From assembly GCA_000231825.2 (NCBI GenBank), contig JH720293.1, forward strand, positions 3,089,872 through 3,153,871: DNA of 64,000 bases. Direction: 5' to 3'. Each line of letters starts with the position of its first letter. Within the stretch, counting starts at the first letter, position 1. This document shows positions 26,601-42,100 of this stretch, one piece after another. Source of the stretch: Tetrahymena elliotti 4EA. Taxonomy: Eukaryota; Ciliophora; Oligohymenophorea; Hymenostomatida; Tetrahymenidae. The position numbers and the translations under genes were made by a program. The notes under the pieces are model-generated. The model did not search any database and was not told where the DNA came from. It saw nothing but the letters and a program-made list of their open reading frames with translations.

Positions 26601-28762
26601 ATTTTATGCCCTTTTTATTGAGAAACATCTACTAATACAAATTTTTGTATTGAATTTAATATTTTCACAGATCCTATCAAGTTAATTGAATCTTTAGACT
26701 AAAATTGTTGGATTTGAAATATTATTTAAAATTTAATCCCAAACCTATTTTTAGATCTTAATATTTGTGGTGCATTAATCATTTAGTATTTAGTAAGGTT
26801 GCCTCTTTCAATAGAATCTCTTATAATTTAATTATGATGTATTGCTATTGATTGAGGAATTTGAATATTCACATTCTATCCAATCATATCTGATTATTCA
26901 AACCCTGTGAGTTTTTTCACATTTCTTGAAACCTTTTTAACTAAACCAAGCTCATTATTGACTAATGAAACAATAATTAAGTACGATGACTTAAAAGCTT
27001 ATTCCATATTTACTTACTTTCTATTTAAATATTTAGCATCTGATAAAGAGTCGAATTTACATTATGAAAGAAATCTTTTGTCATCTGGATCAATCTAAAT
27101 GGAGTTTTAGTAAATATTTGATAGAAATATAAATTCTTTATTTTAGTCATTGGTAGCTTTTAATTTTAATAACAATTATGTAATATCATTTCTCATTTTA
27201 AGATACTGAGTTCCTTCTTTTATTATTACTTCCAAATCGAAATTATCTTTTGAAATGTTTTATAAAAACTTTTACTTTTATTCAATTACACTTTTCAATG
27301 AGCAAAGACAATTTTCTATTTCTTCTTCATATTCAAATGCCTTTTCTATTTAATTTTTGTCAATTTTTCCTAAGCATTTTTATTGAAGTTAATTCTAAAT
27401 ATAGCTGATTTATGATTATTCTTCTAGGCTCAGAATTTTACCTCTAGATTTTATATATTGATGAATTTTTATAGCAAGCTTTGCAAAATTTTATTCAATT
27501 TAGAGAAGATAAAAAAGTTCTGTTATTTACATTTTTTATTATTATTTTTCTGCATCCTGCTCTTATGATAATTTTTACCAATCTTCTAATATTTATTTTA
27601 AGTATCTTAGCTAATCTTTAAGTGAAGAAAAAGCATTCTAATCCTCATTACTGAGAAATTAACCTAAATTAACACTTTTATAATTGTTTAAATTGATTTT
27701 ATTTTATTCAAGCTCATTTTTATCTGAAATAATTTTATGATCTTTCATTGAAGTCAAAAAGGTTAAAGATTACTTATGAATTGTTTACAGATATTTTTTT
27801 TCATCAGTCTTCAAAGTATCAATTAGTTGTCTTGTATAAAAATCAATTAATTTATCACTCTCTATGTGAAGTGCTTGATTGATATTATTTTCAAATATGA
27901 ACTAAATTTTGGTTATTATTTTTGAATATAATTATTCTACAACTGATTATGCTATTTAGTAGCTAAGGCATGGAAAAATAATTAATGGAAGTATTATTGA
28001 ATAATTAATATCAAATATTGATAAAAATATTGTTATTAGTGATATTAAAGTTATAAAAGAATCTGCAAAGAAAATCAATTTGTTTATTGATTTGTTATTG
28101 TAGAAGTTAGGACTAACTAAATTCAAATTATTAAAGACTGAATAAAAAAAAGTAAATAAACAGTAGAATTTATTTCCAACATAAGCTAAAGAAAAAAGAG
28201 AAACTAAGATAAAAATAGGCCTTATAGAGTCCCATGTATTTCCCTGTTTAGAAAAGCAATCTGATTAATTATAACTGAAGCAATTATTGCGTTAAACAGC
28301 ACAGAACAAAGATATCAATATTGTTAATGCTACATTTATTATGCTGTATATATTTATCTAATTAACGGAAATAATACAAAAAGGAATAGTTAAGATAGAA
28401 TTGTAGTTTGCAACTAAAATTACTAAGTATCCTCTCTTGTACTTAAAAGGCTTAAGCAAATACTAAATAAAATAGCCTTAAATAGCTAATATTATACAAA
28501 TATTAAATCCTAAAAATATTTGAGTAAGTAATATGCTGTTTTGATCTGATATCATATGAATTGAAATATATTGTAGAAAGTTGCAATTAGGATCTATTTA
28601 CCTCTACTTCTCAATGAAAGTAGGTGAGAGCATGGTAGAAAATATGAAAACATATTCTATCAGAATATTGAAGGAAGCCTAAGCAAAAGACTTTGTACTT
28701 CCCTTAAACAAAGTATATGAGTTATCTATATAGAATTATTTGGCCTTGAAGAAAATATACAT
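23660..28762 (-). CDS. TmcB-like PAS membrane protein, intronless diverged member
   Basis: An uninterrupted frame of 1,700 aa from ATG 28760-28762 to TGA 23660-23662. The length is exactly divisible by three and no intron is needed. It has the same plan as copies A-C. The N-terminal quarter has about five hydrophobic helices (for example QIFLGFNICIILAI and PIFILVSLFSLAYV). A charged helical linker follows. A PAS domain lies at roughly residues 590-700 (SLVNNELGLVKKVSRNVKK, then NIQIPQSIAIHHNQIIRDSI), then a long Ser/Gln-rich linker. A helix (LYLIISFLLIFITVVIT) is followed by an extracellular-type segment, a second helix, a short cytoplasmic stretch, another helix pair enclosing a second loop, and the family tail ending KYILENSYLMYFIKQY. 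Sequence identity to A-C is low outside the PAS core and tail, so it is an older paralogue. Sensory function is inferred; nothing shows a ligand. Confidence 0.88.
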
Positions 28763-30174
28763 ATTTTATTATTCTTACAACAATAAAGCTATTGCCTTTT
28801 TAATTTAATAAAAGTAAAGATTATTTTTTTAATATATTAATTATTAATAAATTTTACTTAAAAATTGAACATGCTAAAATAAAAAATTTATCTTTTTATC
28901 AAATTCTTTTAAATTTCAAAGAGAAAAGGTATTTAATAAATGTCAAAAATAATTTATTTTTACTTAAGATGAAAAGATTTCCTTTTAAAGATAACGATAT
29001 TTTTACAACTATTGCTTTCAATTTTTAGATCATATAAAAATAACGAATTTTTATTGATAAAACAGAATTTTCTTTTTACTCTTCTATACAATTTGATTAA
29101 AACAAACATATTTCTTAATTTTTGAATTCATAAAATTTCAAATACAGATTTTTAATTATAGAAAGAGTTGCCAATTTATTTTTGTAGCAATCTTAAAATA
29201 AAACTCTATACTACAAAATTTTAATAATTCACTTGATAGTGATATCGAAGAGCTTGAACTTAAATTATTTTTTATTTTCTACTTCTAATTGCTTTTATTA
29301 TTTTAATTTTATCAAATATTTTATTTAAATGTATGTAGATCATATGAAAAGGAACTTTAAAAAGAAGATATTTTTATGTTACAAATAAATAAATTTTCTT
29401 TGAAACTTTTTTAACATATTTTTATTTATTTTTATGGGATAAATTAATTAGAAAAGTTAATTCATTAAATTTTTTACTCAAATTTACTTATAAATATTAT
29501 CCAATTAATTTACTAAAGTTTATTTTTTTTAAATAATAAAGACTTTTTGCAATATTTATTATTATTTCAATTTAATCATAGCACTTTTTCATGATCATAA
29601 TTTTAAAAAACTCTTTATTTCACATCATTTTTAAGCAATCTATCTTCAAATTTAATTAAGAAAAATATTAATGTTTTTTAATCAATTAAAGTAAAATAAA
29701 TGAAAACTTATCATAAAATAGTCAAAAATATATTATATCTTTATCTTTTTGAAATAAAAATAAAAAAATTTAGATTATTATTATCTAATATAAAAAATGA
29801 GACAACAAATTTAAGACCTTAAAAAGAAAAAAAATAATTAAAAAAACCAACTTTATTCAATTTTATGAAAATTATTTTATTTTTTTAAATGAGAGAAAGC
29901 GTATGAATTAAAATTAAGTAAATTTTTGAAAATTTGTTAAATATTTAATGGTTAGTTAATCTCTATTTAATAATTATATTTTTATAATTCAAATATTGAA
30001 AATATCCTAAAAATATAAATAAGTAAAATAATGAATGAGATGAAATAAAACTTTTTCATTTTTTTCCAATAATGTTCTATTGGCTTTCTTATTATTTAAT
30101 GAATAAATTTTGAAATAGTAAAAAATATTAAATAAGATATTAATTATTCTGTAAATTAAAAAATATTTTTAAAA
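28763..30174. other. Large AT-rich intergenic region
   Basis: About 1.4 kb, the longest gene-free stretch in the window. It lies between two divergently transcribed genes, so it should hold both promoters. The sequence is almost wholly A/T homopolymer and dinucleotide mixtures. No coding frame, tRNA or known motif was seen. A replication origin or matrix-attachment role is possible for such DNA but cannot be shown here. Confidence 0.65.
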
Positions 30175-33100
30175 ATGTTAAATTACATTTTTTTACATTT
30201 TAACCTTAAAGATAATAGAATTAACTAAGGTTTACAACAAATATTTAAAGATAAGACAGACAATATTATCAGAATAGGAACCTGTAATCTCAAAAGAATA
30301 AAATTTAGATTTAGTAGATTGAAGATCGAACAATCTAATAAAGTCATATCCTTAATTAGAAATAAAAAAAATTATAGAGAAGTTTTTAGTTTTATTTTAT
30401 TTACTTAAGTTATCAAAAATATATTAAAGAAATATGGAGTTTAGGCATAATTCAAGATAAAACTATATTTAGTATAGAAGTTTATATTTTCAAAAGGTAG
30501 GATTAGAATAACAAATATTTCAAAGAAACATTTTATAAAATAGATTTTAAAGCAGAGATTATGGTTTAGTTTTAAGTTATTTTATTCAATTTAATAGGAA
30601 ATAAATCTAAGAAATGACATATTTGGTATTAGTGATTAAGATATCACATTTGAAAAGGTTTAGGAATTAGCAATTAGTATGAAGGAAAACAGAAAATGCC
30701 TATTCAAGAAAGTAGAGGAAATAATTGAATTAGGTACTCTGCAAAATTGGGCTTTGAAATTTGCTTAAGATTCAGTTAAAGAATTCATAGATTGTGTTGA
30801 TAGAAATGGCTATAAAGAAATTGGGAGATATGAAGAAGATATTTGCAATAAAGTTAATTTGCTCTCTGAAATTTAGATATTATTCACTAAAGAAAGATAT
30901 AGAAACTCTCCATCTTCAGATACTGTAATTATTTATTTAGATTTTTATCTTTTTGTATAGTTTAATGAAAAATAGCTAATCTGTTTTAGCATGAGGAAAT
31001 ATAGCTCACTTATCTGAAAATGAATATTTTTAGTATTCTGCTAGTCAAATATTTTATAACTTTAAGTAAGAGATAAACTCTAAATGTAATTAAAAAGCAT
31101 ATAAATTTTTTAATAAGAAATTTGTAGAAGAAATAGAGTTGATTTTCCATATAAAAGTTTCAAAGCAGAAAAGAAAAAATAATAATGTGAGAAATATGCA
31201 AAACAATTATATTATTAAATTGGCGAAAAATTAAAATATTGTATTAAATGCTTTATTTTTATTAATTAGACGATTTTGTAAGAATTACTTCTAAAACCTA
31301 AGTATAATTTATTTGAAGTAGTTATGTATTCTAACAATTGGAAAGTTAATTATATTACTCAAAAGTATGTATATTCACTCACCAAAAGTAGTAACTATTT
31401 TGAATCTAGTGAGACCAACAAAGTCTATAATGTTATTAAAAATTATTCTTAATATCTAAATGCATTCTTAAAGGTAATGAAATAAAGTAATGTTTTTCTT
31501 ACTTTAGGCCACTTTTTACCAGAGTATTTCGATAGGGATGTAACTGAGTAAACATTGAAAAAATGGAATTTTGATTATGAAAATTCATGGCGCTCAAAAA
31601 TAAACAAGAAAGAAGAAAGTGATTATACTGATTTTATAATAAAAGGATACTTAAAATAGAGTAACAATAAATCTTTAAATAATGAAATAATTTCATCTTA
31701 AAAGTTAGAGGAAATAGTAATTAAGAAACTTGGTTTGGTGAAAGACAATTTTGATGATATTATTAATCTAGCTTTAGCATTCTTCTTTACTCATCAAAGC
31801 TACTACGATGGATATGAACTTGATTATTCAAGTAATTACAAGCAAGATTAAGTTTATGTAATTTTACATTCTATATACTCCATCAAAACTGAAGCTTTTA
31901 AAGAAAAAGAGAAGTTTTTTATTGATTTCTTTATTCCAGAAATATTATCAACTAATATTAATTGCTATGGCACTAACCATTTTTGCAGTTCAACTGATTT
32001 CAAATTTGTCTAAAGATTTATTGATAATATTTTGAAGCCTTATAATAAATTAAATGAAATTGAGTATGTATATGATATAATAGAAGGGTTGAAAGCAGTT
32101 ATATACAGTAACGAGAGCAGCTAAACTGTCTTTGATGTTTTAGATCAAGAGAATAACAATAGTACTGACATCATATCCTAAGCAAAAAAACTTTTAGAAT
32201 TTTTTATTGAAAATATCATAGATAATTCTATTAATTAGAATGAATACAGTAATGTATTATTGGTTTCTTGTCTTATTGGATAAGACTTCACCAGACCAAA
32301 AATAATAAAGCTGCTTATTCATCTATTTGAATTACCTAATCGCTATGAATCTCTTGACAAGCTCAATGTTTAACATACATTAAGCAGTGGTAAATTTTCA
32401 AACAACACTTTATGTGAAAACATTTACAAAGAAGTAGCTTAATCAAAGATGGAAAATCTTATCAATTATCTTCATCTACATTATATTGAAAAGTGTAAAT
32501 ATTTTATTAATTTAAATTTAAAAATAAAAATATTTTATAAACAAGAATGTCCATATGGTAACTTCTTTGTGAAATAAATGGCTATTGTATTTTCTTAAAT
32601 AAATGAGTATAATAACTTTTCAGTAGACATAGCTTTGAAATTATTAGCAATTTATAGGAGAGTAAATTTATTTTTGTTGTAAAAAATGTATTTAATTATT
32701 TATTTTATTGTTAAACATAGTACATAAATGATTAGACCAATTCTGTATTCATTAATCAAGGATCTTTCTTTGAGATAATTAATAGGGTAGCCTTAAAGCT
32801 ATAAAAAGAACCTACTTATTAAAAGGAGTATGAGGAATGTGGAGTATTATTTATGAGATGGTCATTTTATCTCTTCTCTATGTAGTATTTTGACTAAATT
32901 ACTTTTGGCTTTAATTTAGAAACTCAATTCGCAACTTATTTTGAAAAATACTTTTTGTAAGAGTTTAAAGAGTTTTTTGAAGCTGATAAAAAGTTAGTGA
33001 TTTAATAGCACAGTTCATACAACCCTTCTAATTATTGTCTCTCAAGAGCATTATAGAATTTTTTAATTTTAAAAAATAATATACTATCCCATGCTCTGAT

Positions 33101-36100
33101 TTATTTTTATGGAAATTATTACTACTACTTTAAAATAAGCATTTAATGTAAAATTCAAAAAGATTAATACTTTTTTAAAGATTAAAAATGTTTAAATATA
33201 TAATAGAGCCCATTAAGATCACTAAGGAGACCTTTTAGTCAATGTTAAGATATGATATTTCAAACATCTCTCCTTTTTGTCTAATTAATAAAAATATGAT
33301 ATCCCACCTTTCATTGATGTCTTACTTTAACATAAAAAGCTGTGAACTTTATGATGAGTCTGGTTAAAAGCTAGAAAATTGTAATTATATCAGTGCCTAC
33401 TTAGAGATTTTTGAATAATTCTTAAAAGATAATATGCAAGTATTATAAAAATAAGCTAAAAATATGAGAAGCTTACCTATGGAAAGAAGTTAAAGGAATA
33501 TTCTAAACCACCTTTCAAAATTAATTAATAGTGAGTAAGATTATGAAGAATTGGCTATCTGCAAAAGATATTAGTATTTAATTAAATTAGGATAAGGATT
33601 TTTTAGTCATTTTGATAGCTATGATTTAACAAATTGTAGGTATGTATTTTCTCAAGAAGTTGTAAGCAGAATTGTTAATTAAATAATGAGCATTTATGAT
33701 TTCAAGCTATTTTGTTCATGTATTGGAGAATAAAACTACGAAGTCCTAAAAAATTGCAGCTAGCAAGAATCAGTTGATTACTTAAAACTCTTTTAAAAGG
33801 GAAAATTATCCAAATTATTCTAATCTGGAACTCAAAAATAAAACAAATCCTATGAATTAGATGTATTTGAACAAATTCCTTTTCCTTTCATTAAGAAACT
33901 TCTTTATTATTGTTAAGAGCAAGCTTTCTATCCAGATATTGTTAACAGTTTCATATCTAATTTAATAAATTAATCTTATATTTAAAGTAATTTACATGAT
34001 GAGGAAAATGTTACATTCTAGGAGTTCTTTAAGCAAAGTGCTTATTTCAATATTGTTATCAAGCTTATTAATTCAAAAATTAAAAGCACAATTCATTAAG
34101 CTCAATTACAAGTAGATGAACATAATTAATTAAAAAGAAAAAATAAAGAAAAAAAAGATATTTAATCTGAATTTTAATCAAAGCTCTTTTACATAAGTAA
34201 TATTGATATTCTACTGAAAGACCAAATAGCATATTAGGAGTTTGTTCTTAAAATATTAAAAAAAGAAAAAATATAAATTTTTATTGACCAAAGAGCTAAA
34301 ATAAATGATTTCCACAATCTTTTTATTGAATTTCTTGATAGCTTTATAAAAAGTAGCTTCAGCATGACAGCTACTCTTTTGAGTTTAGTTCATAGCTAAA
34401 ATCCTAATTATATTCGCTAAAATAATTCTATATAATTATTAAATACATTAATTAATAATACTTATATCATTTAAATCACTCAGCTCAATAATGGAGGAGA
34501 TTGGAATAGTTTCTCTTCCACTTCACAAACTCTTGAATTTTTAAACTCTTTTAGTTATACTATTGATAGTTTTTCAACTGCAGGGATGGACATAGATTTA
34601 TTAATAAAAGAAGCCTAAATATTATATACTTAATTTGGTAAAATTATATCTGAAAATCTATCAAGAGTCTTAAATGACACAGGATATGAAGTTGATATGT
34701 TAAATGATTTCATGAAATATATTATTTAGATTGATTTCTCATTGCAAAAAGCACTTAGAAAATAAGAATTAAGAGAAATATGTAAAAAAGAACTTTAATA
34801 GGAAGAGGAAGAGTAGAAAAAAGCAAAGGTTGAAAGTGAAGAAGAATAAAAATCTTAAGTGAAAGAGAATAAAAATGAATAAAATGAAGAAGAAATTCCA
34901 ACTGAAAAAAAAGAAGAATTTTGTGTAGAAAATAAGACTGAAGAAATTGAGCCAAATAAAGATGAAGAAGGTAAAAAAAATAAAGAAGAAAAAGACAAAA
35001 AGCAAGAAGACAAGGAATAAAAAGAAAAAAAGATAAATGAGAGAATTGAAGAAAGATTTAAAGAAATGGAAGAAAAAGAATAAGAAAATGATAAAAAAAA
35101 TAAAAAAGAAATTTTTGTAATTATTGCTAAAAAGATTGCTTTGTTTTTAAATGATGTATTCTATAAAGATGCTTTGAACTAAAATAAAACTTACTCAATA
35201 AATAAAGATGTTTAGGCTATTTTAAATCTACCTAATCCGACTAATCCTATATAAACAGTAGGTTTGAAGGAGTTCTTCAATTTATGTTTCACTAAATTAA
35301 ATACAGTTAATAGCATCAATGTAAAATATATACATTAACATCTTAAAAGAATGATTATATTCATAGGTAAATACTTTGATTGCCTTAATGATTTTTCTTA
35401 ATAAATCCCATACTTGAAGGCTACTAAAGAAGGTTCTAAACTATATACTAAATATTATGATAATGAAGAAGAAGAGTAGGAAGAATATGAAGAGCTTTTA
35501 TTATTTGAAAGCTTTACTGATTTTTATGATCTCTTATGCTTAAAGTTTGACATTTTAAAGAAGAGTTAACAAGACTTTTTCACTTTAAACGATGTCTATG
35601 AAGTATTAAGGGATACTGCTTCAATTTTAAGATAATTTAGCCTTACTACTTAAGAAATATAATAATTTTATGACAAGTGTTTAGACATTAGCTAATTTAT
35701 TTATGATTTAAAAACCAAGTATAAAAAAGAGGGCTATCAAATTGAAATGTCATCTGAGTATTTTTCAGTTTTAGAAAGGTTAACTGAAAAACTGTTTACT
35801 ACTCTCAAAGCATTAAATAATTTAGTCCCTAATATTCGTCTGGAAGCTATAGAATCTTTAATATAAAATTATCTTGAATTTAGGTATTATCAAGGTAACA
35901 CATTTGAATAAATTAAGTAATCGATTTTATATTTTATTAATGTCGTATTTATTGCTAAGGGTGGAGCAAATTTTAAACACTTCCTAAGAAAATGTATAGC
36001 CTAGGATATTATTACTTAAAATTTTGAAATTTAATAAAATAATACAAATCAAAAAGAATCTAAGAACATTTAAGATGAAGAAAAAAATAAAAAATCAAAT

Positions 36101-39100
36101 AAAAAGAAAGATGAATCTGATGAAGATGATAAATCATTATCAAATAATTCAATTGTTCCAAAAAGTAAGCCAAAAAAAGATAGAAATTTATCAGAATCTA
36201 ATTTATCAAGCAATGAAGAAGAAGATGATGATGATGATAGCTAAAGTAGTGACTCAAAGAGTAATGCATCTGATGAAGATATATCCATTTTATTTGAAGT
36301 TTAATCATTAAGTGGAGATTATGAGGTGGAAAAAATTAGTTAAGATGAGCTAAAAAAAAATAAGTCTTACTTGGTTGATGACCAAGTTAAAGAAACTATA
36401 CAATACAATACAAAGAAATAAAAAAGACTAAAAGATCTTGATTAAGATGATAGTGAATCTAAATAAAGTGCTGAAAAGAAAGACAAAGATAGCGATGAAG
36501 ATGATGAAGAAGAGAAGGATAAAAGTTCTTCTGATGATAATGATGAAAAAAGTAAATCTGAGAGTGGTGATGATGAAGATGAAAGTAAATCAGGATCTTA
36601 AAGTGATGAGGATGAAGATAAAGACGAAGAAGAAGAAGAAGACGAGGATGAAAATGATAGTAAAAGCTCTTCAAGCTCAAGTAGCAGTGATGATGAAAAA
36701 AGCTCAAGCAGTAAAGATGATGAGAAAAAAAAGAAAAAAAATGAGACTTATAAAGATGAATTACAAAAAAAAAAGGATAAAGAAGAAAAGAAAAAAAAGA
36801 AAAAAGAATTAATAATATAAAAAAATCTTGAAAATTTAGATAAAATCAGAATTACTTTACCCTAGATAAAGAAAAAAATACTGGACAAATACTCAATCAT
36901 GAGTCAATGCTATTCTTAAGTTTTATATGAAGTTATTAATGAGTTTTTTGAAGTCTCGAAAATTTAAATCATCACTCCAGCCATAAAGGAATCGAAAAAT
37001 GAAGAAAAAGTTGATAAAGATAACAAATAATCTGATAAAAAAAATAAGGTAGATATTGAAAAAAAAGACTAAATTGATTCAGAAAATTTAGAAAAAAATA
37101 AAGAAACAGAATAAAAAATAACAGAAAATGCTCAGTAATAGGATAATCAATAAGCTGGATAAGAGGCTAATAACACATAAGATATACATTAAGAAATTTT
37201 AAAGGAAAAAGTAAAGGATGAGGATAATGATAATAAAAGCTAAACAAACAAAGAAGAAGCTAAAGATATTGAAAATAAAGACAATAGGGAAGATAAAGAT
37301 GAAGATAGTTGGGAAGATGAAGAGTGTGATAATGATGCCAATGAAAATGAAGATGATGAAAATAAAGGTGAAGATTAGGATTAACCTGGTGATGAAAAAG
37401 ATTCAGATAGTGATAAAGGAGAGATATCTGAAAAAAAGTAAGATGTTTAATCTTCTCCTAAATAAACTCAAGACAAAAAAGATGAAAATGAGAGTAGTGA
37501 AGATGATGAAAATGAAGAGACCAAAAGTAAATCTTCAAAAAAAGAGGATAAAGAAAATAAAATAAAAAGAGTGGTTATTTATAAATTGAGAAACCCTGAT
37601 GAAGTAAAAAAATTATATGAAAACAGAAATAAAATAGTAAAGATGAGCTACAAACAGTTTGAATTTGTTTAAAATATTATAGATATATTTGTTTAAAAGA
37701 TTAATAATATAAATAAGTAATTAGAAAATATTAACTAATCTATTTAGTATAAATACTTCCCAGATATCGAAAAAACTGAGCTTGATTATATTGATTTGGA
37801 AAGTATTTAAAATTATCTTATTTCTCTTATCTAGAACTACTAAAATTTAATTCTACCTCATATAGATGAGTTTAAAGTAAATAATATTCAAAAAGAATAG
37901 CATGATACTTTGTGCTTATTTGATGAGAATAAAAGCAAAACTAATTTCATAGATTATTTGATTCACATCACGATGATAACCAATTACCATAGTTAAGATA
38001 TATTAAATTATATAGTATTTAGCTCCTTTTAATTTAAAGATTAAGATTACAAGCTAATCTTAAGATAAATTTTCTTGAAAACTTTATCAATCTTAAAGTA
38101 AGCACTTGAATAGCCTGATTTCTTTGTGAACATGAAAATCAATTTAGCATTTGATGGAATACTTAACTTTTTTAAGAATATTATGAATAATGTAAATCTA
38201 TTTTGACTTATTTTTTTAAATTTAATATTTTAAAAATTATCATAAATTAAATTAGATTGAAGAAAAGAAAGTCGAAGATGGGCTTTTGGTTTTAAGTTTA
38301 TTTTAAAAAACTATCAATAAAGCTTATAAAATTAAAGAATTAGAATAGCTTTTCTATTTAGAAATTTTTAATTTGTATGAGAAAGCTTATGATTTTATTA
38401 TTAAATCTATTTATGGAGATAATTTAGATATTGATAAGGAAATTGAATTTGTAAGCCAGAACTTCTTTAGTTATTTTTAGAAAGAAAATATATAGAAATC
38501 GTTAGAAGTTAGCAAATTCGATGCAGATAAGATTGTTTCTAGTATTGAAGTGGATGGTTGCCACAAAAAATTGTTTGATTATGAGTGGGAATTCGAAGAA
38601 GAATCAGAGTTTTACAAATATTAAAAGGTGGATACTTCTTCCTCATTTAATATATTTAAGGAAGTTAAAAATAATTATTTCTTATACCTTATTATCAAGG
38701 ATCAATAATCATTTAAAATGAAATCTCCTCCTAAAGACTTTTAAAAAAATTCTCTAAGCGCTTTTGCAGAGTATTTTGAAATATTTAAAAAAATAACTGA
38801 AGAAAACAAAAATACTGTATCTTGTAGCCAATTTAAAAATTTTGATTAAATTAAATATTTAAAAGAACTCTACACCAATAGTAAAATAGAAATTAAGCCA
38901 AACAACATTTATTTTTATCAAATGAATAAATATCTTTTGAGCTAAAGATAAATTAAAGAAGAAGTTGAGAAAGAATAATAGAAATAAAATAGCGAACAAG
39001 ACCAAGAAACTGAAAAAATAAGCTAAGAAATAAAATAATAAATTACATACTTAGATGAATCAATAGAAAAATAAATTTAAGAAGAATATGAAAAATCATT

Positions 39101-42100
39101 TAAAAAGTTAGAAATTAAGGAATAGCAACAAAATTCATCTGAAATAAATTAGACCAAGTAAGAAGATGGTTAATAAAATAAAGATGAAAAAGAAGTCAAT
39201 TACCAAAGTAAAGCTGTAACTAATGCAGATGAAAAAGAATATGTTTGCCCAAGTGCTTATGGTTTTGAATCTAATGATCTTAAACGATTTAACATTGATA
39301 GAGATCTCTATATAAGTTTAAGTCCCTCAGAAAGGGAGACTCTTTTAGAGAGTAAGAAAAAAGAATTTGAGTAAATTAAAAAATTTCTTTTTATTTTTTA
39401 TATTTTTTTAAATTAAAAGTTGCTTTATTTTATATATTTTTATTTATTTGGTTAATTTAGTTAACAAATTTTTTTTTTAGAAAAAAGGAGAAAGATAAAA
39501 AATTAAAAGTTATTAGAGAAAGAGAGAAAATTCAGCTTAATAGTATTTTTAATAAAGATGATTATGAATAAAGCAAAAAAGATTTTCAGACATACCTTAA
39601 ATCAAAAGAATTTAATAAAACTGTAAAGAATTTAGAAAAAGAAGACCAAAGATTGATATTGCTAAGCTAAGATACTGAGTATTTGAAATTGCTAGATAAT
39701 TAAATGAGAATGAAGGCTTAAAATTTCTTGAAAAAGTAAAAAATTTAAAAAAAGAAAATAAGTAAGTCTTAGTAAAAAGGTGAAGAGTAGTCATAAATTT
39801 TGAAAGAATTGAAAAAAATTATGAAAGTAACAGAGTAAGGTAGTTAAAAATAGAAAGAAAAAGAATTACTAGAAAGAATAAATAAATCTCTACAGGTTCC
39901 TTAAATTGATGAAGATGTAGCTCTTAAATTAATCATTTGCTAGGTCACAGGAACCAATGATTATTCACTATTCAAAGAATATTATTCCAACATAACTGAG
40001 AGAGCTTTCATTAATCCCTTCAATTATCTAAGAATTTTGGGACTACTTATGTTGATTATTTCAAAGGTAGCAAAGAAATCACAGTTTAATATAGAATGGA
40101 TAGATAAATAACTTTTTAACCCAAGCCAGGCATTCTTAGATACTAACAAAAAAATCAAAGGAGATGTAAAAATTGTTTTTATCTTTATTTTTAATATAAA
40201 AATTATTTCTAAAAAAAAGACTGAAGAAGAAAAAAATAACTATTACAGAAATAAAATCTTAGAGGATTGTGCAGATTTATTAGAAGATATGCTAATTAAC
40301 AAAAAGTATGGATTAATAATTCTTTCTTTTGAGGATTTATTATTCGGAAAAAGCTTTGAATAATTGGAAGTGGTAGTAGACAAATCAAAGAATTTAAGTA
40401 AATTAAAACCATAAGTGTTTGAATATAATATTTTGAATGAAAATAATCTTGATCTATCTGTGAAATAATATGAAAACTTAGACTTTTCTATTTAGTTTGA
40501 TATTTTTAATTCACACAAATCAGAAGTATTCTCAAGTATAAATGAATTTGTTTTAGCAGTTTTTAATCTTTGTGGAGATAAAAAAAAAATAGGTGTTCAT
40601 AATCAAAGCAACATCAATACCTATTATGGTTAGAAATATATTGAATTTATTGATTCTTCATCAAATCGCTTGATTGAAAAAGTTTTGGATTTGTTCTGCT
40701 CTGTCAGCTAGAAAATTTAATACACTACCTTAAAAATTAGTGCAGATAAAGACAAAATTAAAAATGATATATTTAAAGATTAAAATCAATCATAAAGCTT
40801 GACAATCGTAAATGTGAAATAATAAATGATTATCAAAAATAATATAAAGAAAAATACAAAACCAGTATTTGAGTAAATATTTAAATATATTACACTTTAT
40901 AGTGTGAATATAGAAGATTATAGTTGTTTGCATAAATTATTGAAGTAGGAACTCTCTAATTATGATACATTTATCAGCTTTTCAGATTAAGTCCTCAGTG
41001 AATATGGAGTCTAAATGAAGAGGGTAATAGATGATGTTCTCCCAGCTTTAAGATAATATTAGCACTACTTAAAGAGCAAACATAATAAAGATAATTTATA
41101 CGAAGAAGTTTTAGATGAAGATGGAAATGATGTTCACTCTAATCTCAAAGAACCAATAACATAACTCTTATCTAATTTATACTCATTCTTACAAGATTAC
41201 TCTCATAGATATTATAAAAACTTAAAATTCATTATTAGTTGCATAGATAATTTAACTGAATCAAGAATGTTGCACTATTTAGAAGAGTTTGAATCCAGAG
41301 TAAAAAAATTTATAATTTCTCTATATCTACCATTATTTTAGTTCTTTTAATTGAACAAAATTTTTACTCTCACGTTCACTTACTTTTAGGAGTGATATTA
41401 ATTTGTATTTTTAATAATAAATTATAAATTAATATTTTAATTTTAGATAAGTGAATTTTGTTTAAAAATAAAATATTAGAAAAGTAAAGATGGGGAATAA
41501 CAATCCATTATATGGTGGAATGAGAGAGAATAATTTGAAAAATAAGCATTATATGATGAAATTAAGGTAAATTGGATGGAAGAAACTAAACCTCTTTCAT
41601 AGTTTTATGTAGAATTCTTTGAGTTCGTTCATATTTGCTTGAAATTATAATTGGTAAATGAAAACAATATGCCTAGCTACTATAGTGACTTTGAAGTTTT
41701 CTTAAAGTCTTTCTTAAGAATTTACAATACCTTTTATAAGGATTCAAAATAAAAAGATGACTCTTTTGATTAAGAAGAAATTATTTTAAATGAAGATGAA
41801 ATCCAAATGCCAGTTCTAAAAAGAATTTAAACCTTCACACCAAATGAAGTAGTTTATAAAATTTATTTTTAATTTATTAATAATTTAAATAAAATTAGAT
41901 ATTTGATGGTGAAGATGATAATTAATAAAGCTTAACAGAATTGAAAAATGTCAAAAAATACTCTACTATGTTACATAAGAATTACAATTCTATCAGTGTA
42001 AGTGATTTATATGAGGCACTTAGGACTAAATTCACACCTCTCATCAATAAGTATATGAATAATAGAAAGAATAATATGTGGGTTTTCTTAATGTCAGAAT

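Noticed and set aside
30925..31110. Possible break in the HECT gene, as no single frame crosses this interval.
   Set aside because: Two short introns (30925-30989 and one starting at about 31066 with GTAAGAG) restore a continuous frame ending in KKFVEEIELIF.
36024..37565. Several open frames rich in Met/Lys/Ile or His/Leu/Tyr on both strands.
   Set aside because: They are out-of-frame readings of the GAT/GAA/AAA-rich acidic tract of the HECT gene.
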